A stretch of DNA of 64,000 bases from Vombatus ursinus. Lineage: Eukaryota; Chordata; Mammalia; Diprotodontia; Vombatidae. The position numbers and the translations under genes were made by a program. Positions 54,004-64,000 of this stretch are shown here, piece by piece. Position 1 is the stretch's first letter. Every line of letters starts with the position of its first letter. Below the pieces are notes generated by a model. It worked only from the letters and a program-made list of their open reading frames with translations, was not told the origin of the DNA and ran no database searches. Location of the stretch: positions 7,097,729 to 7,161,728 of the forward strand of contig NW_020954719.1 in assembly GCF_900497805.2 (NCBI RefSeq), written 5' to 3'.

Positions 54004-55605
54004 GGTTTTCTTTTTTTGTAAATTTTTTTTATTTTACACTTAAATACAAAATGAGAAAAGAAAAAAAAACTGCCATGCACACAGCACACCATAAGAGAGG
54101 ATTCAATATAAAACAATAAATTTCCATTTGAAGAAAACCTATATAATAAATACTACACATTGTTTTCAAAGTTGCCCAGCTTTCTTCCTTATTGGTTTTC
54201 TTTTGTTCTCTGCTGTGCACTTTTTACTTTATTTTTTTCTCCTTTCTCCTCCCCCTCCTCCCCTCTCTTCTCCCTCTTTCCTACCCCTAAAGAAGGCTAC
54301 AATTAAATGTATATATGGACATATATATATACATAGATATCTATAAACATAGATAAATATACTCATACACATATATGTAAGACCATACTATGCTTATTTC
54401 CTCCTATCATCTGTTTCTCTGAAAAACAAGTCTTTCCATGTTTTTCTAAATCAACCGGCTAATCATTTCCTACACTATAGCAATATTCCTTTCTGGATTC
54501 AAACAGCATCTTCCTTCTTAGGATCTTTGAAGTTAATTTGTATATTTTAAACCAAGTCAGAAATATGGTTGCTCAAAGTTGTTCTTGAAACAATATTGCT
54601 GTAACTGTATACAATGTTCTCTTGGTTCTGCTCATTTTGGTCTATATTATTTCGTGGAGGTCTCTCCATGCTTTTCTAAAATCACTGAGCTCTTTTTTGT
54701 GGTGGCAAAGAATTGGAAATTGAGGAGATGCCCATCAACTGGGGAATGGCCGAACAAGTTGTGGTATATGAATGTAATGGAATACTATTGTGCTATAAGA
54801 AATGATGAGCAGACTTCAGAAAAACCTGGAAAGACCTGTATGGACTGATGCTGAGTGAAGTGAACAGAACCAGGAGAACCTTGTACACAGTAACAGCCAC
54901 GTTGTGCGATGACTAATATTGATAGACTTAGCCCTTCTCAGCAATGCAAGGATCTAAGACTTCTCCAAAGGTCTTATGATGGAAAATGCTATCCACATTC
55001 AAAGAAAGAACTATGCAGATTGAAGCGCACTATTTGCTATTTTTCCTTCTGTTTTGTTTCCTCTTTCTGGTGGCTCCTCCTATTGGTTCTAACTCTTCCT
55101 TACAACATCACTAATGTGAAAATATGTTTAATAGGAATGTATATGTATGGCCTATATCAGATTGTGCGCCATCTTGGGGAGGGAGGTGGGGAGGGAGAGG
55201 GAGAAAAATTCAAAACTCAAAAGCTTATGGAAGTGATTGTTTATAAATCAAAATAAATAAAGTCACTGAGCTCATCACTTCTTATAGCAGAGTAATATTC
55301 CATCATGAACATATATACCACAATTTGTTTAGCCATTCCCCAATTGCCGGGCATCCCTGCAATTTCCAGTTCTTTGCCACCATAAAGAGAGTTGTTATAA
55401 ATATTTTAGAACATGTAGGTTCTTTTCCATTTTCCCTAATCCTCTTGGGAAACAGAGCTAATAGTAGTATGGCTGGGTCAAAGGGTATAGGCAGTTTCAT
55501 AACTATTTGGGCATAATTCCAAAATTATTCAAAAAATAATCTCCAAAATGATTGGATCAGCTCACAGATCCACCAACAATGAGTTAAGGTCCTAATTTTT
55601 CCACA
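54004..55605 (-). mobile_element. L1, minus strand, itself split by another L1
   Basis: The minus-strand L1 3' UTR and ORF2 C-terminus occupy 54004-54692 and 55263-55605 (minus-strand peptide IPFDPAILLLALFPKR, VAKNWKLQGCPAIGEWLNKL). Exact 13-base target duplication CCCAGGGTTGTTG lies at 53991-54003 and 55606-55618, inside a MIR. Confidence 0.95.
54693..55262 (+). mobile_element. Younger L1 inside the L1
   Basis: A 570-bp, 5'-truncated plus-strand L1 (FVVAKNWKLRRCPSTGEWPN, LWYMNVMEYYCAIRNDEQ, full 3' UTR, A-rich end). Exact 11-base target duplication TCACTGAGCTC at 54682-54692 and 55263-55273. Confidence 0.96.
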
Positions 55606-55675
55606 CCCAGGGTTGTTGTGAGGATAAAATGAAATAATTGATTTGCAAACATTAAAAGCACTATATATTAGCTGT

Positions 55676-55700
55676 TATTATTATTATTATTATTATTACT
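55676..55700. repeat. (TTA)n microsatellite
   Basis: Eight or so TTA units at the MIR 3' end. Confidence 0.9.
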
Positions 55701-55827
55701 AAATAGGCAAATACAGTCATTAACCATCCATAACCTATCTATCCTAAACACCCACCATGCATAAAGCCCTGTTCTGAACATTTGGGAAGAGCCAGAGGAT
55801 AAATCTAGATGCTAAGTGTGGTTTAGT

Positions 55828-55930
55828 GGAATTCAGTTCCACACACATTTAAATGCCTACTATGTGCAAGACACTGGAGATATGAAAAACAAAATAATTG
55901 CTGTCCTCCAAGAGCTTACATTCTACTGGT

Positions 55931-55961
<31 letters not shown>

Positions 55962-55971
55962 GAAAAGAAAA
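55828..55971 (-). mobile_element. L2 3' end scrap plus (AAAAG)n
   Basis: 'aaatgcctactatgtgcaag' and 'ctccaagagcttacattcta' are antisense L2 terminus, followed by an (AAAAG)n repeat at about 55931-55971. Confidence 0.8.
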
Positions 55972-56125
55972 GCATTAGACTGAGGAGTCTGAACTACAAT
56001 TCTAGTTCTACCACTAACTTACTGTGTAGATTTAGGTTAGTGATGGCCCCTCTCTGGGCTTTACTTTCCTATATGTAAAATGAGGTCAGATGATATGATC
56101 TCTATGGTCTTTTCTCTAGCCCTAA
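55972..56125 (+). mobile_element. MIR
   Basis: 'tagttctaccactaacttac', 'ctctgggctttactttccta', 'tgtaaaatgaggtcagatga'. Confidence 0.8.
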
Positions 56126-56299
56126 TGGTCCAACTGGGTTTAGTGAGGAAAAAAGGGGAGGGGGAGAGGGGACAGGATCCAGAGAGTTGAGAATTTTTCT
56201 CCACATGTTGGAAGAGGGATTCTTCTGCATGGCCCTTGTATAATAGTTCACTTAGTTCAACCTTCAGATAATAATAACAATACTTGCATTAATTGTATT

Positions 56300-56620
56300 A
56301 CTGCATTATTGTTATTATAGCTAACATTTATATAGCAATTACTACGCATCAGACACTGTGCTAAGAGCCTTGCAATTAGTATCTCATTTGATTCTCAAAA
56401 ACAACCCAGGGAGGTGGGTGCTATTATTATCCCCATTTTACAGATGAGGAAACAGAGGCCAAAGCAGTGCTTCCTTTTTTTTTTTTTTTTTTTTTTTTTA
56501 GGCAATTGGGGTTAAGTGTCTTGGCCGGGGTCACACAGCTAGTAAGTTTTTGGTCTGAGACTGGATTTGAACTCAGGTCCTCCTAACTTAGTGCCTGCCT
56601 TTCTCAAGGTCACACACCAG
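56300..56620 (-). mobile_element. MIR with a WSINE1-type copy beside it
   Basis: MIR antisense at 56315-56460 ('aacatttatatagcaattac', 'ccccattttacagatgagga'). A T-run and a degraded WSINE1 follow at 56472-56600 ('aggcaattggggttaagtgt', 'tggatttgaactcaggtcct'), then possible MIR continuation ('caaggtcacacaccagagcc'). Confidence 0.8.
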
Positions 56621-56787
56621 AGCCAGAATGCAAACTAAGGTCCTCTGGGAGCAAATCCAATGTGTTTTCTCTTGCACCCGGAGAAACAGCTAGAGATCTC
56701 AGGGTAAGGAGGAAAAAAAAAAATGAAGCTCTTTCTCATCACTGTAGATAGATAGATTAGACACAGCACTCATTAAGTGCCTGCTAA

Positions 56788-57096
56788 TGTGCCAAGCAGT
56801 CTGCCGAATTAAAGCTGTCTCCATGACTAGTGAGGTGCCATCACTGAAGGGCTTGCAGCAGAGCCTGGATAATGTCAAAGAATCAGTGACTTCTGTCCTG
56901 GGGGCGCTGCAGAGGCAGAGAGGGAGGCAGGATCCAGGGGACTCTGTGCCAGGTTTTGTGCCAAATTTAAACTGCCCAAAGTGGAACGGATTGTCTGGAG
57001 AGGTACTGAGGTCCCCATCATTGAAGGGCTTCCAGCAGAGCCTGGATGCTGTAAAAGGAATATACGACTTCCGTCCCGGAGGCTGCAGAGAGAAGG
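56788..57096 (+). repeat. Two tandem CR1/L3-like units upstream of PRPF40B
   Basis: Two related units, about 56788-56925 and 56950-57096, both carry 'tgccaaattaaactgcc'-like sequence, 'gaggtnccatcantgaaggg', 'agcagagcctggat' and a 'cttctgtcc'-like end. The wording fits the CR1/L3 3' region ('..ccatcactggaggtcttcaagcagaggctggatg'). Either two insertions or a local duplication. Confidence 0.55.
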
Positions 57097-57471
57097 AAGG
57101 GAGGGTGGCAGGAGGGAGGAGGAGGGAGGAGGGAGGAGGGAGGAGCCCCAAGCCGGGGGCCAGCCCGCAGGGCCGCCCAAGGCTACGCACCCGGAGGCGG
57201 TGGGCGTGGCCCTGGACGGGCTGCTCGTCAGTCCTTCTGGAGCTCGGTTCGCGCGCTTCCCGCACTAGCCAGCGTCCTGGGCGGGAGCGGGGGCGGGGCT
57301 GAGAGGGAGAGGGGGGAGGAGTGGAGGCGTGACTAGGTGAAGCTGCCTCTGCTCCGGCACTGAAAGGGTGCTCTCCTTGCCGGTCCCACCCTCCTGCCCG
57401 CGATCCGACCAATCAGAGAGGCTTTTACTGGCGGGTGGGCCGGGCCGGCCCAGCTGCTCGGAGGCTCTGGC

Positions 57472-57474
57472 ATG
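57472..57474 (+). CDS. PRPF40B: PRPF40B exon 1 coding part: ATG only
   Basis: 'ctctggcATG|gtaaag': the start codon is the last three bases of the exon, leaving phase 0. Supported by the exon 2 frame, which needs an upstream Met to give MSVPDSG. Confidence 0.8.
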
Positions 57475-60400
57475 GTAAAGTCCCCGTGCGGGGGTGGGGG
57501 GTGGGGGGGGTTGGGCCGGTCCTACAGCGCCCCCTGCGGCCCGGGTCGGCGGTGGGGGCTGGGGGGAGAAGGACTGGGGGGGGGCGGCGAAGTGCCGGCG
57601 GGCTACCTGAGGGGAGAGGCTGGGCCGGGGACGAGGAGGCATTGGGGTGGGACGGGGGAGGGGCGGCAGTGGGGCTCAGGGGAGAGGGGCAAGAGGAGAG
57701 AGAGTAGGGGTGGGGGCGACCCGGGGGGAGGGGAGAGGAAGAGGGGTCAACAAAAGGGGGAGAGAGACTGGGAAAGTGGGGGTGGGGGATGCGTGAGGCA
57801 AAGGCAGAGAAGGAAATACGGGGAGTCACAGGTTATTTTCCCCCCTCCCCTCCCCCATTCTTTCCCCCTCTTCCCTCTATTCTTCTCCCTTTTCTTCCTC
57901 CCCTCTCCCCCCTTCCTTCCTCCACTCTTCCCCTTTCTCCCTTTCCTTCTCCTCCTCTCTCCTCCCCTTTCCCCCTGCCCCCCTTTCCCCCTCTCCTTTC
58001 CCAGCCCTTCAGGGGCTAGGAATCCCCTTAGGATCCCCCCCCCCTTCCCCAGCCTTGGCCTGCTTACTTGATTTACCTTCCATGGGGAAGGCCCTGATAC
58101 GGGCACCCCTTAACAGGAGGTGAAAAGTCAGGAAAATGGGAGAGAGCAGAGACAGGGAAGTCAAGGAGAAGGGGACCAAAAACCAGGGAAAGGGATGAGG
58201 ATGCAAAGGAGGCTTTCAGACCGAGCCTTGAAAAGTCACTGGAGTTGGCTCATGAAGGAGGGAAAGAAAATACTTACAGATTGGGGTTGGGGGTGGGAGT
58301 CATTAGTCCAACCAAGATATTTCAAGTGATGGAGGGGTTGGAATAAAGATGGAGAGGGAAGAAACACTCTCCCCTCCCCTCCCCCCTTTCTGGTTGAAAA
58401 GAAAGCAATTGAAGTGACAGAATCAGACTGACCAGGTTTAAGCCAGAAATGGATGAAACTGGAGTACATGGAGTCAAGTCAACAAGCATTTTATTAAGGG
58501 GCTACTTTGTGTTAGGTATCGTGCTAAGTTCTGGGGATACAAAGAAAGGTAAAAACAGTTCCTGACCTCAGGGAGCTCTAAATGGGCCAAACAACTATGT
58601 TCAAACAAGATATATAGAAGTATATGAGGTCAATTAAAGATAATCTCAGGGAGAAAGTACTATTATTAAAAGAAATCTGCAAAGCTGCTTTTAGGAGGTA
58701 GTATTTTATCTGGGACTTGAAGGAAGCCAGGAGGCAGAGATGAGGAGGGAGAGAATTCCAGACTTGTGAAATGCAGTGTTTTGTGCATCAAGCAGGCCAG
58801 TGTCACTGGATCACAGAGTATATGGAGGGGGAAAAGGTGTAAAATACTGGAAATGTAGGAAGGCCAGGTTATGAAGGGCTTTCAAAGTCAAACAGAAGAT
58901 TTTCTATTTGATCCTGGAGGTAATAGGGAGCCACTAGAGTTTATTAAATTGGGAGAGGGGGGGTAATGTGATCAGACTTGGGCTTTAGGAAGATCACCTT
59001 CATAGCTGAGTGGAGAACAGCCTAGAATGGGAATACACTTGCAACTAGGTAAAAGTGGAGAGCCACAGTGCAGTTGACTTTGGAATCCTGCAGCCTTCAT
59101 TCTGCCTCCATTTGAAGCAGCTATTCATTTGTGAGACTTTAAATCCCTCAGATCTCCAACTTCTACTGTCAACCAAGAAAGATGGCAGAGTAGGACCAGA
59201 GGGACCTAGAAACCTTCTAGACTGGCCCTTATTACCTGTTTACCTACCTCCCTGAATAAGACTCTTGAGTTCTTCTTCCCAGATCCACTGGAATTTCAAG
59301 ATTGGCTTTCCCTCAGGGTCATAGGAGTAAGATTGGGGGGGGGGGGGGGGGATGTGCAGGTATGGGGGAATTGGTCTTGTAAGAAATACCATCTGTGGCA
59401 TAACTCCATCGGAGTCCCTTCTGTCAATTTACTTTCTCCTTTCTATTCCTTCATCTTTTGGAGTCCCCAGCCTTGTCCCTTAGCTATGTGGTATGTGATG
59501 AATTTATTGTTTTGAAAGTGTTCCTGACAGCTTCCCCTGTAAATACATTATTGGAGATGGGTAATTTTCAATTGTACTTTCTCCTCTCCCTTACCCAAGA
59601 TCTATTTCGTGAGAACCCCAGCATCTTTTATCTAGCCCAATAACTATCTCCACTGGTGTGGTTCAACATAACTTCCTATCAGACTGCCACTCATAAGTGT
59701 AACTTCTACATTACTTAGGAATTAGAAAGTAGAAGGGACATGTAGGATATGTGGTGTGGGAGAATGTGAAATAGAGGGAGAACTCTGAAAGTTTTGCTGA
59801 AATTTGTTATGTATACTTTTCCCTCACCACATTCAGGGAGGTGTCCAAAACAGGCCTTAGCCAATGTCAACCCCTAGCACTTAGTAGGCACTTCATAAAT
59901 GCTTGTTGAATTGAATACCCTATGCAGAAGTTCTTACCTTAATTGCTCAAGACTATATGCCATATTTGATCTCAAAATAACTTTTCCAAACCAACCATAT
60001 ATTTTACTGTTACTATCTCCTACTGTCCTACCCAGTCAATATGCTCAGATAATTTGAAGAAATACAAATATATGTCTGTGCATGTTGTTAATAAAGCGTG
60101 TCTTTAAAAAAACTTTTGAAAGTTAAAATTTATGAAACAGCTAAATTAGGGTTTTTTCTTCACTTTACAAAAGAATTCATTTAGAATAGATAATGACTTT
60201 TCCTGGTACATTTAAAGGTATGCTTTGATTTTGTTTTTTAATACAGTTTTCAAAAAAAACTTCAGGACACATACTTTGTGTAAAGTGGAGGGAAATATAT
60301 GTGTATATACATATATATTATATTTGCCATCCTTTTTACAAAATGATAGTATTGATGGTGGTTAAGTGTGAACACATCATTAAGCAGATTAATTTTTATG

Positions 60401-63388
60401 TTATGACACACATACCCCTTCCCTTTCTAATCCCATTAATGGATGGTTGTGTTTCATCACTTCTGAATTACAGCTAATTAGATATCCCCAAGTCCTCACT
60501 GCTGCAACCAAATATCTTGTGCCGTGAAAATTAATTAGGAAAGCAAAGTTGCCAGATTATATGTGTGTCTCTATGTGTGTTTATTTTATGTGTGTTTATG
60601 TACATATATAACCCACACTGTATTCTTTAGTGAAATGCAAAGACTTGTGAATTACCATTTTTTTTGTTTAATCTGTGCCTCTGCTGTCCTCCATTAGTCC
60701 AGAGAATTGGATGCTGACAATGGATACAACAGTGCTAATAAGGCTTATCTGTGTTTATTTCCCAGAGAGTCCTCATTTTGGCAACCTGGAATGAGGTCTC
60801 TGTATAATGAAAATCTAGAAGTAATCCATCTTTCTCACCAAACATATTGCTTCCCCCTCTTTCTCCAACCCTGCCTTTCCTTAGAGCTGTTTGCAAGAAG
60901 CCATGTAGACAGGAGTGACTGCCCCTTTTCTCGATGATGAGGGAAGAATGGAAAATGGATGGGAATAAATGGAGCTGAGAAATGTATATGTTGGTGCCCC
61001 AGCCCCTTGGATAATGGAGAGTGGGGCCAGATCACTCTAGGTTCTCCGTCAAAGACGGGAAACTCGCTATCCAACAGAGATGGAGCAGAATCTAAGTGTT
61101 TACTGAACACCTGTCTATTTGTGGGATTAAAAAGCATCTAAGAGTTTGTATCTTCTAGAAATTTTTCTCTTGGAAGAGACATACATGTGAAGTGACTAGG
61201 GATCAATTACAAAGCAACATAAAAAGAACAAAAATACCACAATGTAGTATGTACTATATAAATATGTGCTGAATGGCACATAATAAAGAAATAGAAATGG
61301 GGATGAAATGGAATTAATGAGAAAAAGAAGTCTTGGAGGAGGTAAGTTTTAATTTGGGTTTCAAAGGAAGTGATGGAGCTGTAAGGAGCAATAATACAGA
61401 GGGAGGATTTGTAGAGTTAATATGGTAGATATATGGACATACATAGTTATCATATAAATAGTAAATACATATGTTCATATACATATCTGTGATTTCGTTG
61501 GTGTAGGGAGATCTTGGTGAGAAAGTGCCTGTCCTAATGTAAATCAGCACCTTCTCTTCAATTTACAGTGTAGAGAGTTGCCTGGGACACAGGGAATTTA
61601 AGTGACTAGCCCAAGTTCACACAGCCAGTAGGTATCAGAGGCAGTACTTGAACCAATGTCTTCGTAACACCGAGGCCCAATTACTAGCTACACCCCTCTG
61701 TGTCTGTTATGGAAGGCATTAGCTAGTCACTGTAATTCTTATGCAGGGAAACTATTGGGCCCTTTCTCACAGTTGGAACTGTCCAAAAGTAGTGAATTTC
61801 CTATCACTGAATGTCTTCAAGTGGAGGTTGAATGACCCATTGTTAGAAAAGATTCCTGTTGGAATTGGTAGAATTTTCTACCACTTCCATTGGTATAAAA
61901 ATTTCCTGTTATCTTAATAGATGATTTCTGTGATCCTCTTTTATCAAGGACAGATAGCCCTTCCATCTCCTGCCCCCAACTCTGTGTTCTCCTGGCCATT
62001 GCTGCTCCCCCACCCCCGAGTATGGTCTTCCTATGACACCATCCTGCCCCTTAGGGACAGGAAGGGGGATCCTGGTGTATTTATAGGGAGTGGGGTAGGA
62101 TGGAGCTGGTAACAAGCACCATGTCTAAAGTTCCTGATTTCCCCCTTCCCACTGATGCTTTGGGAGGAAGAGTGGTGATGAGGAAATCTAGATATTTAAT
62201 AAAGGGACAAGGTTAGGACATGGGGATAAACAGGGGCAAGGATGTACAGGACAAAGGTAGCTACACTTTCCTTTTCTAGTCTTTTCTCCCACTTTAGATT
62301 TCAGAGATAAGGCTGGCATAACATATGAATTAGTTGGGGATAGGGGAGCAGATGGCATGCTAGAGTGAAAAATAGAGCACTATTTCCCATTGGCTGGGTA
62401 CTTGGGGGAGGAAGACTTGTCTCAAAGAGGACATCTGAATGTCTTGGTGAAGTAATTAGGAGTGCCCTAACACCCTCCTAAATTATGAGTGGTCTGCCAA
62501 GATCGAGAGTTCAGAAGGAAGAATTGGCAGGTGCTAGGGTTAAGGAGAAGGACCTGGGTGGATTCAGAAGAGATCACACAGTAGTATAACAGGAAAGTCT
62601 AAACAGGAGACTCTTCAGATTTCTCAACAATTTAGTAGGTCCTTGCCTGAGACTGAACCCCGAGATGATGAGGAATCTTGAAAAATGGAAACCAGACTTT
62701 GGACAAGGGGTAGACCAAAAGATGAAACTGGAGTGAAGATAATATTTTTAGTCTGGGCTATGCACTGTAGCTCCCCTAGGGAACTGGTCAGAGGAAAGCA
62801 GTAGATTTAGTGGGAGGGTCTGCATTTTGATATCAGAAAACACTTTATGATACCGAGGGGTCAGTTTCTGAAAATGGGAACTTGGGCAGGATCAGGGGCT
62901 TCATGGGCTGCCTGGACCCTCCAATTCTGCCCTTGAACTACATCAGCCCCTGACCTCAACTTCTTTCCCCCTCCTCCCATAAACAGGCCCTTAGGTGGAG
63001 GTGCAAGGCCTTGCAGCTATGTTCCCTTAGTTTATTAACCACCCCCTGTGGCTTTTGATGTGGTGGAAACTGCTGGTTTCAAAGTGGTATTGGAATAGCA
63101 CTTTCAGCATGGGTCTGAGAGAAATGAGGCTAGTTTGGAGGAAAGTATCACTGGAGATCAGCTTGGGGTAGGGAAGGATGTTTGACTTGGAGTCCATCCT
63201 CCCCAAATTATCATGTTACTCCATCTTCACCTCTTCTTTGCCTAATTGCTGAACCCCATCTCTGTACCTATCCTAGGTCCTATGACCATTTTTTTCTCCC
63301 TCAACAGTCGGTTCCCGATTCTGGCCCCAGGCCCTTGGCAACACCTGCCCCTTTCCCACCGGGGCCCCCCATGATGCCACCACCCTTC
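57472..63388 (+). CDS. PRPF40B: PRPF40B, first two coding exons (partial gene)
   Basis: Exon 1 contributes only the ATG (57472-57474) directly before donor GTAAAG. Exon 2 is 63308-63388. Joined they read MSVPDSGPRPLATPAPFPPG then PPMMPPPF, which I recognise as the N-terminus of the long PRPF40B isoform. PRPF40B is a vertebrate homologue of yeast Prp40, a U1 snRNP-associated splicing factor with two WW domains and several FF domains. Those lie beyond the window. Intron 1 is about 5.8 kb. Orientation and neighbour (FAM186B) agree with human. Confidence 0.88.
57490..57515 (+). repeat. G-quadruplex-forming run at start of intron 1
   Basis: Four G-runs (5, 6, 8 and 3) separated by single or double T lie 16 bases after the exon 1 donor on the sense strand. 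It meets the standard G3+N1-7 pattern for a quadruplex. Confidence 0.8.
57833..58001 (+). repeat. ~170-base polypyrimidine tract in intron 1
   Basis: Almost only C and T with a few A and one G, following a purine-rich 150-base stretch. Long polypurine/polypyrimidine tracts can form triplex (H-DNA). It also creates long meaningless open frames. Confidence 0.85.
58480..59060 (-). mobile_element. L2, minus strand, in PRPF40B intron 1
   Basis: 'caacaagcattttattaagg', 'ttctggggatacaaagaaag', 'cttgaaggaagccaggaggc', 'ggttatgaagggctttcaaa', 'taatagggagccactagagt': L2 from its 3' end into ORF2, read antisense. Confidence 0.85.
59061..59854. other. Intron 1, unassigned, with a G17 run
   Basis: No repeat family recognised. 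A run of 17 G lies at 59335-59351. Confidence 0.4.
59855..59920 (+). mobile_element. L2 3' end scrap
   Basis: 'cccctagcacttagtaggca' then 'cttcataaatgcttgttgaa'. Confidence 0.75.
59921..61554. other. Intron 1, unassigned
   Basis: No exon or repeat family recognised. Some TA-rich simple sequence lies near 60300 and 60600. Confidence 0.35.
61555..61700 (-). mobile_element. CORE-SINE (MON1/MAR1-like)
   Basis: Plus strand 'gagagttgcctgggacacag', 'gtgactagcccaagttcaca', 'cagtacttgaaccaatgtct': the antisense of the family at 25690. Confidence 0.7.
61760..61905 (+). mobile_element. CR1/L3-like 3' fragment
   Basis: 'aactgtccaaaagtagtgaa', 'cactgaatgtcttcaagtgg', 'aggttgaatgaccc', 'agattcctgttggaattggt' match the CR1/L3 3' region. 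Confidence 0.65.
61948..62470 (+). repeat. Intronic duplication, unit A (intron 1)
   Basis: About 520 bases that align with 63411-63905: 'ccccaactctgtgttctcct', 'ggccattgctg', 'tatggtcttcctatgacacc', 'gatcctggtgtatttatagg', 'ctttccttttctagtctttt', 'ggcataacatatgaattagt'. Identity by eye is around 70-80% with indels. Confidence 0.8.
63308..63388 (+). CDS. PRPF40B: PRPF40B coding exon 2
   Basis: A strong pyrimidine tract and acceptor ('tttttctccctcaacag') precede the exon, and the donor is TTC|GTAAGT (63389 on). It is 81 bases, 27 codons, phase 0 on both sides: SVPDSGPRPLATPAPFPPGP, then PMMPPPF. Pro-rich, like the low-complexity N-terminal part of Prp40 homologues. The next exon is not within the remaining 612 bases. 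Confidence 0.9.
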
Positions 63389-63410
63389 GTAAGTTTAATG
63401 TCTTTCCCTG

Positions 63411-63905
63411 TGGATGGCCCTTCCAGTCTTCAGCTCCCAACTCTGTATTCCCCTGGCCATTGCTGCCTTCTGGGCATGGTCTTCCTATAGCATCATTCTG
63501 TCCCTTGGCCCAGGGACAAGAAGGGGAGGGTCCTGGTGTGTTTATGGGAGATGGAGCTGGTGACAAGTTCTGTGTCTAAAATATGTGTGATTTTTCCCCT
63601 GCTAAGTAAGGCACTACAGGTGGGGGAAAAGGAAAGGTGAGGAAGAAGTCCTCATTCTAAATATATATTTGATATGGGGATATGGTTGGGGTATAAGAGT
63701 GAACAGGGCCAAGGGCATTCAGGAGAAAGAAGGGAACTGAACTTTCCTTTCTGTTCTTTTCTCTTTTCTTTATATTTTGGCATAACATCTGAAATGTCAT
63801 GAATCAGACCTGAGGGGATAGGTAGGCAGATGATTAGGGGAAGCTGGGTACCAGTTCTTACTTTTCTCCATTTCTGAGGGAAACTGTTTGGGGAAGAGGA
63901 TCTTA
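63411..63905 (+). repeat. Intronic duplication, unit B (intron 2)
   Basis: Partner of 61948-62470, starting 23 bases after exon 2: 'cccaactctgtattcccctg', 'catggtcttcctatagcatc', 'ggtcctggtgtgtttatggg', 'ctttcctttctgttcttttc', 'ggcataacatctgaaatgtc'. Exon 2 itself has no counterpart in front of unit A. Confidence 0.8.
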
Positions 63906-64000
63906 GAAAGTAGATCACCCCTGTGACTTTGTTTTTCCCACTCAGATTCACTTCATTTCCCCATGTTTCCTAAGAGGCTTCAGTGTTTATTAGATAAAGG

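Larger units (their letters stand above)
53966..55675 (+). mobile_element. MIR 3' half, split by an L1
   Basis: 'tggggttaataatagcacct' (53967 on) continues after the L1 as 'ggttgttgtgaggataaaat' (55611 on) and '..aaagcactatatattagctg'. The two halves rejoin at the L1 target duplication CCCAGGGTTGTTG. Confidence 0.88.
56870..57720 (+). promoter_or_regulatory. PRPF40B: PRPF40B CpG-island promoter
   Basis: GC-rich, CpG-dense region around the first exon. A GC box GGGCGGGGCT lies at 57291-57300 and a CCAAT box (CCAATCAGA, 57409-57417) lies 55 bases before the ATG; no TATA box is seen. This fits a broadly expressed gene. The exact start site cannot be set; somewhere in 57300-57450 is likely. Confidence 0.75.

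Noticed and set aside
56699-57412. 237-codon minus-strand frame upstream of PRPF40B
   Set aside because: Low-complexity Pro/Ser product of GC-rich DNA and antisense CR1-like units; no gene support.
57472-58071. 199-codon frame starting at the PRPF40B ATG
   Set aside because: Reads straight through the splice donor into G-rich and pyrimidine-rich intron. The exon 2 match shows the intron is removed.

Overview
This is 64 kb of mammalian nuclear DNA, almost certainly from a marsupial and probably an Australian one. The evidence is the repeat content: many copies of a WSINE1-type tRNA-derived SINE, CORE-SINEs with an RTE/BovB-like tail, marsupial-type L1, old L2, MIR and CR1/L3, and palindromic hAT mini-elements. 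The assignment rests on pattern recognition. A 10-base N run (21598-21607) marks an assembly gap.

Two host genes can be read with exact splice sites. FAM186B is on the minus strand (46827 down to about 41795). Its five coding exons join in consistent phases and encode about 795-821 residues. PRPF40B is on the plus strand. A CpG-island promoter lies at about 56.9-57.7 kb, exon 1 ends in a lone ATG at 57472-57474, and exon 2 (63308-63388) encodes the proline-rich start SVPDSGPRP...PPPF. The rest of the gene lies beyond the right edge. The two genes are divergent, the same arrangement I recall from human 12q13. That synteny predicts MCRS1 to the left, and at the left edge there is a CpG-rich promoter with two NRF1 sites, a YY1 element and a minus-strand splice donor. 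The MCRS1 name is inference, since no coding exon of it is in view.

Layout: 0-0.8 kb promoter island; 0.8-28 kb intergenic DNA dominated by L1, L2, MIR and SINE remnants, with an ERV LTR inside an L1 (5.96-6.78 kb); 28.5-35.9 kb a run of same-strand L1 pieces, one with a tandem-repeat 5' UTR and ORF1; 36.3-36.8 kb a coding-like plus-strand stretch I cannot name; 37-41.7 kb SINE, L2 and CR1 remnants; 41.8-46.8 kb FAM186B; 46.8-56.7 kb the intergenic spacer, holding a 644-bp long inverted repeat, a minus-strand LTR and a nested L1-in-L1-in-MIR; 56.8-64 kb the PRPF40B promoter, exons 1-2 and intron 1, which carries G-quadruplex and polypyrimidine tracts and half of an old duplication.

I found no CRISPR array, operon, intact mobile element or clearly new system. 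The most interesting items are the unexplained coding-like stretch at 36.5 kb, the long inverted repeat at 48.0-48.7 kb, the duplicated block in PRPF40B introns 1 and 2, and the layered insertions with readable target-site duplications.
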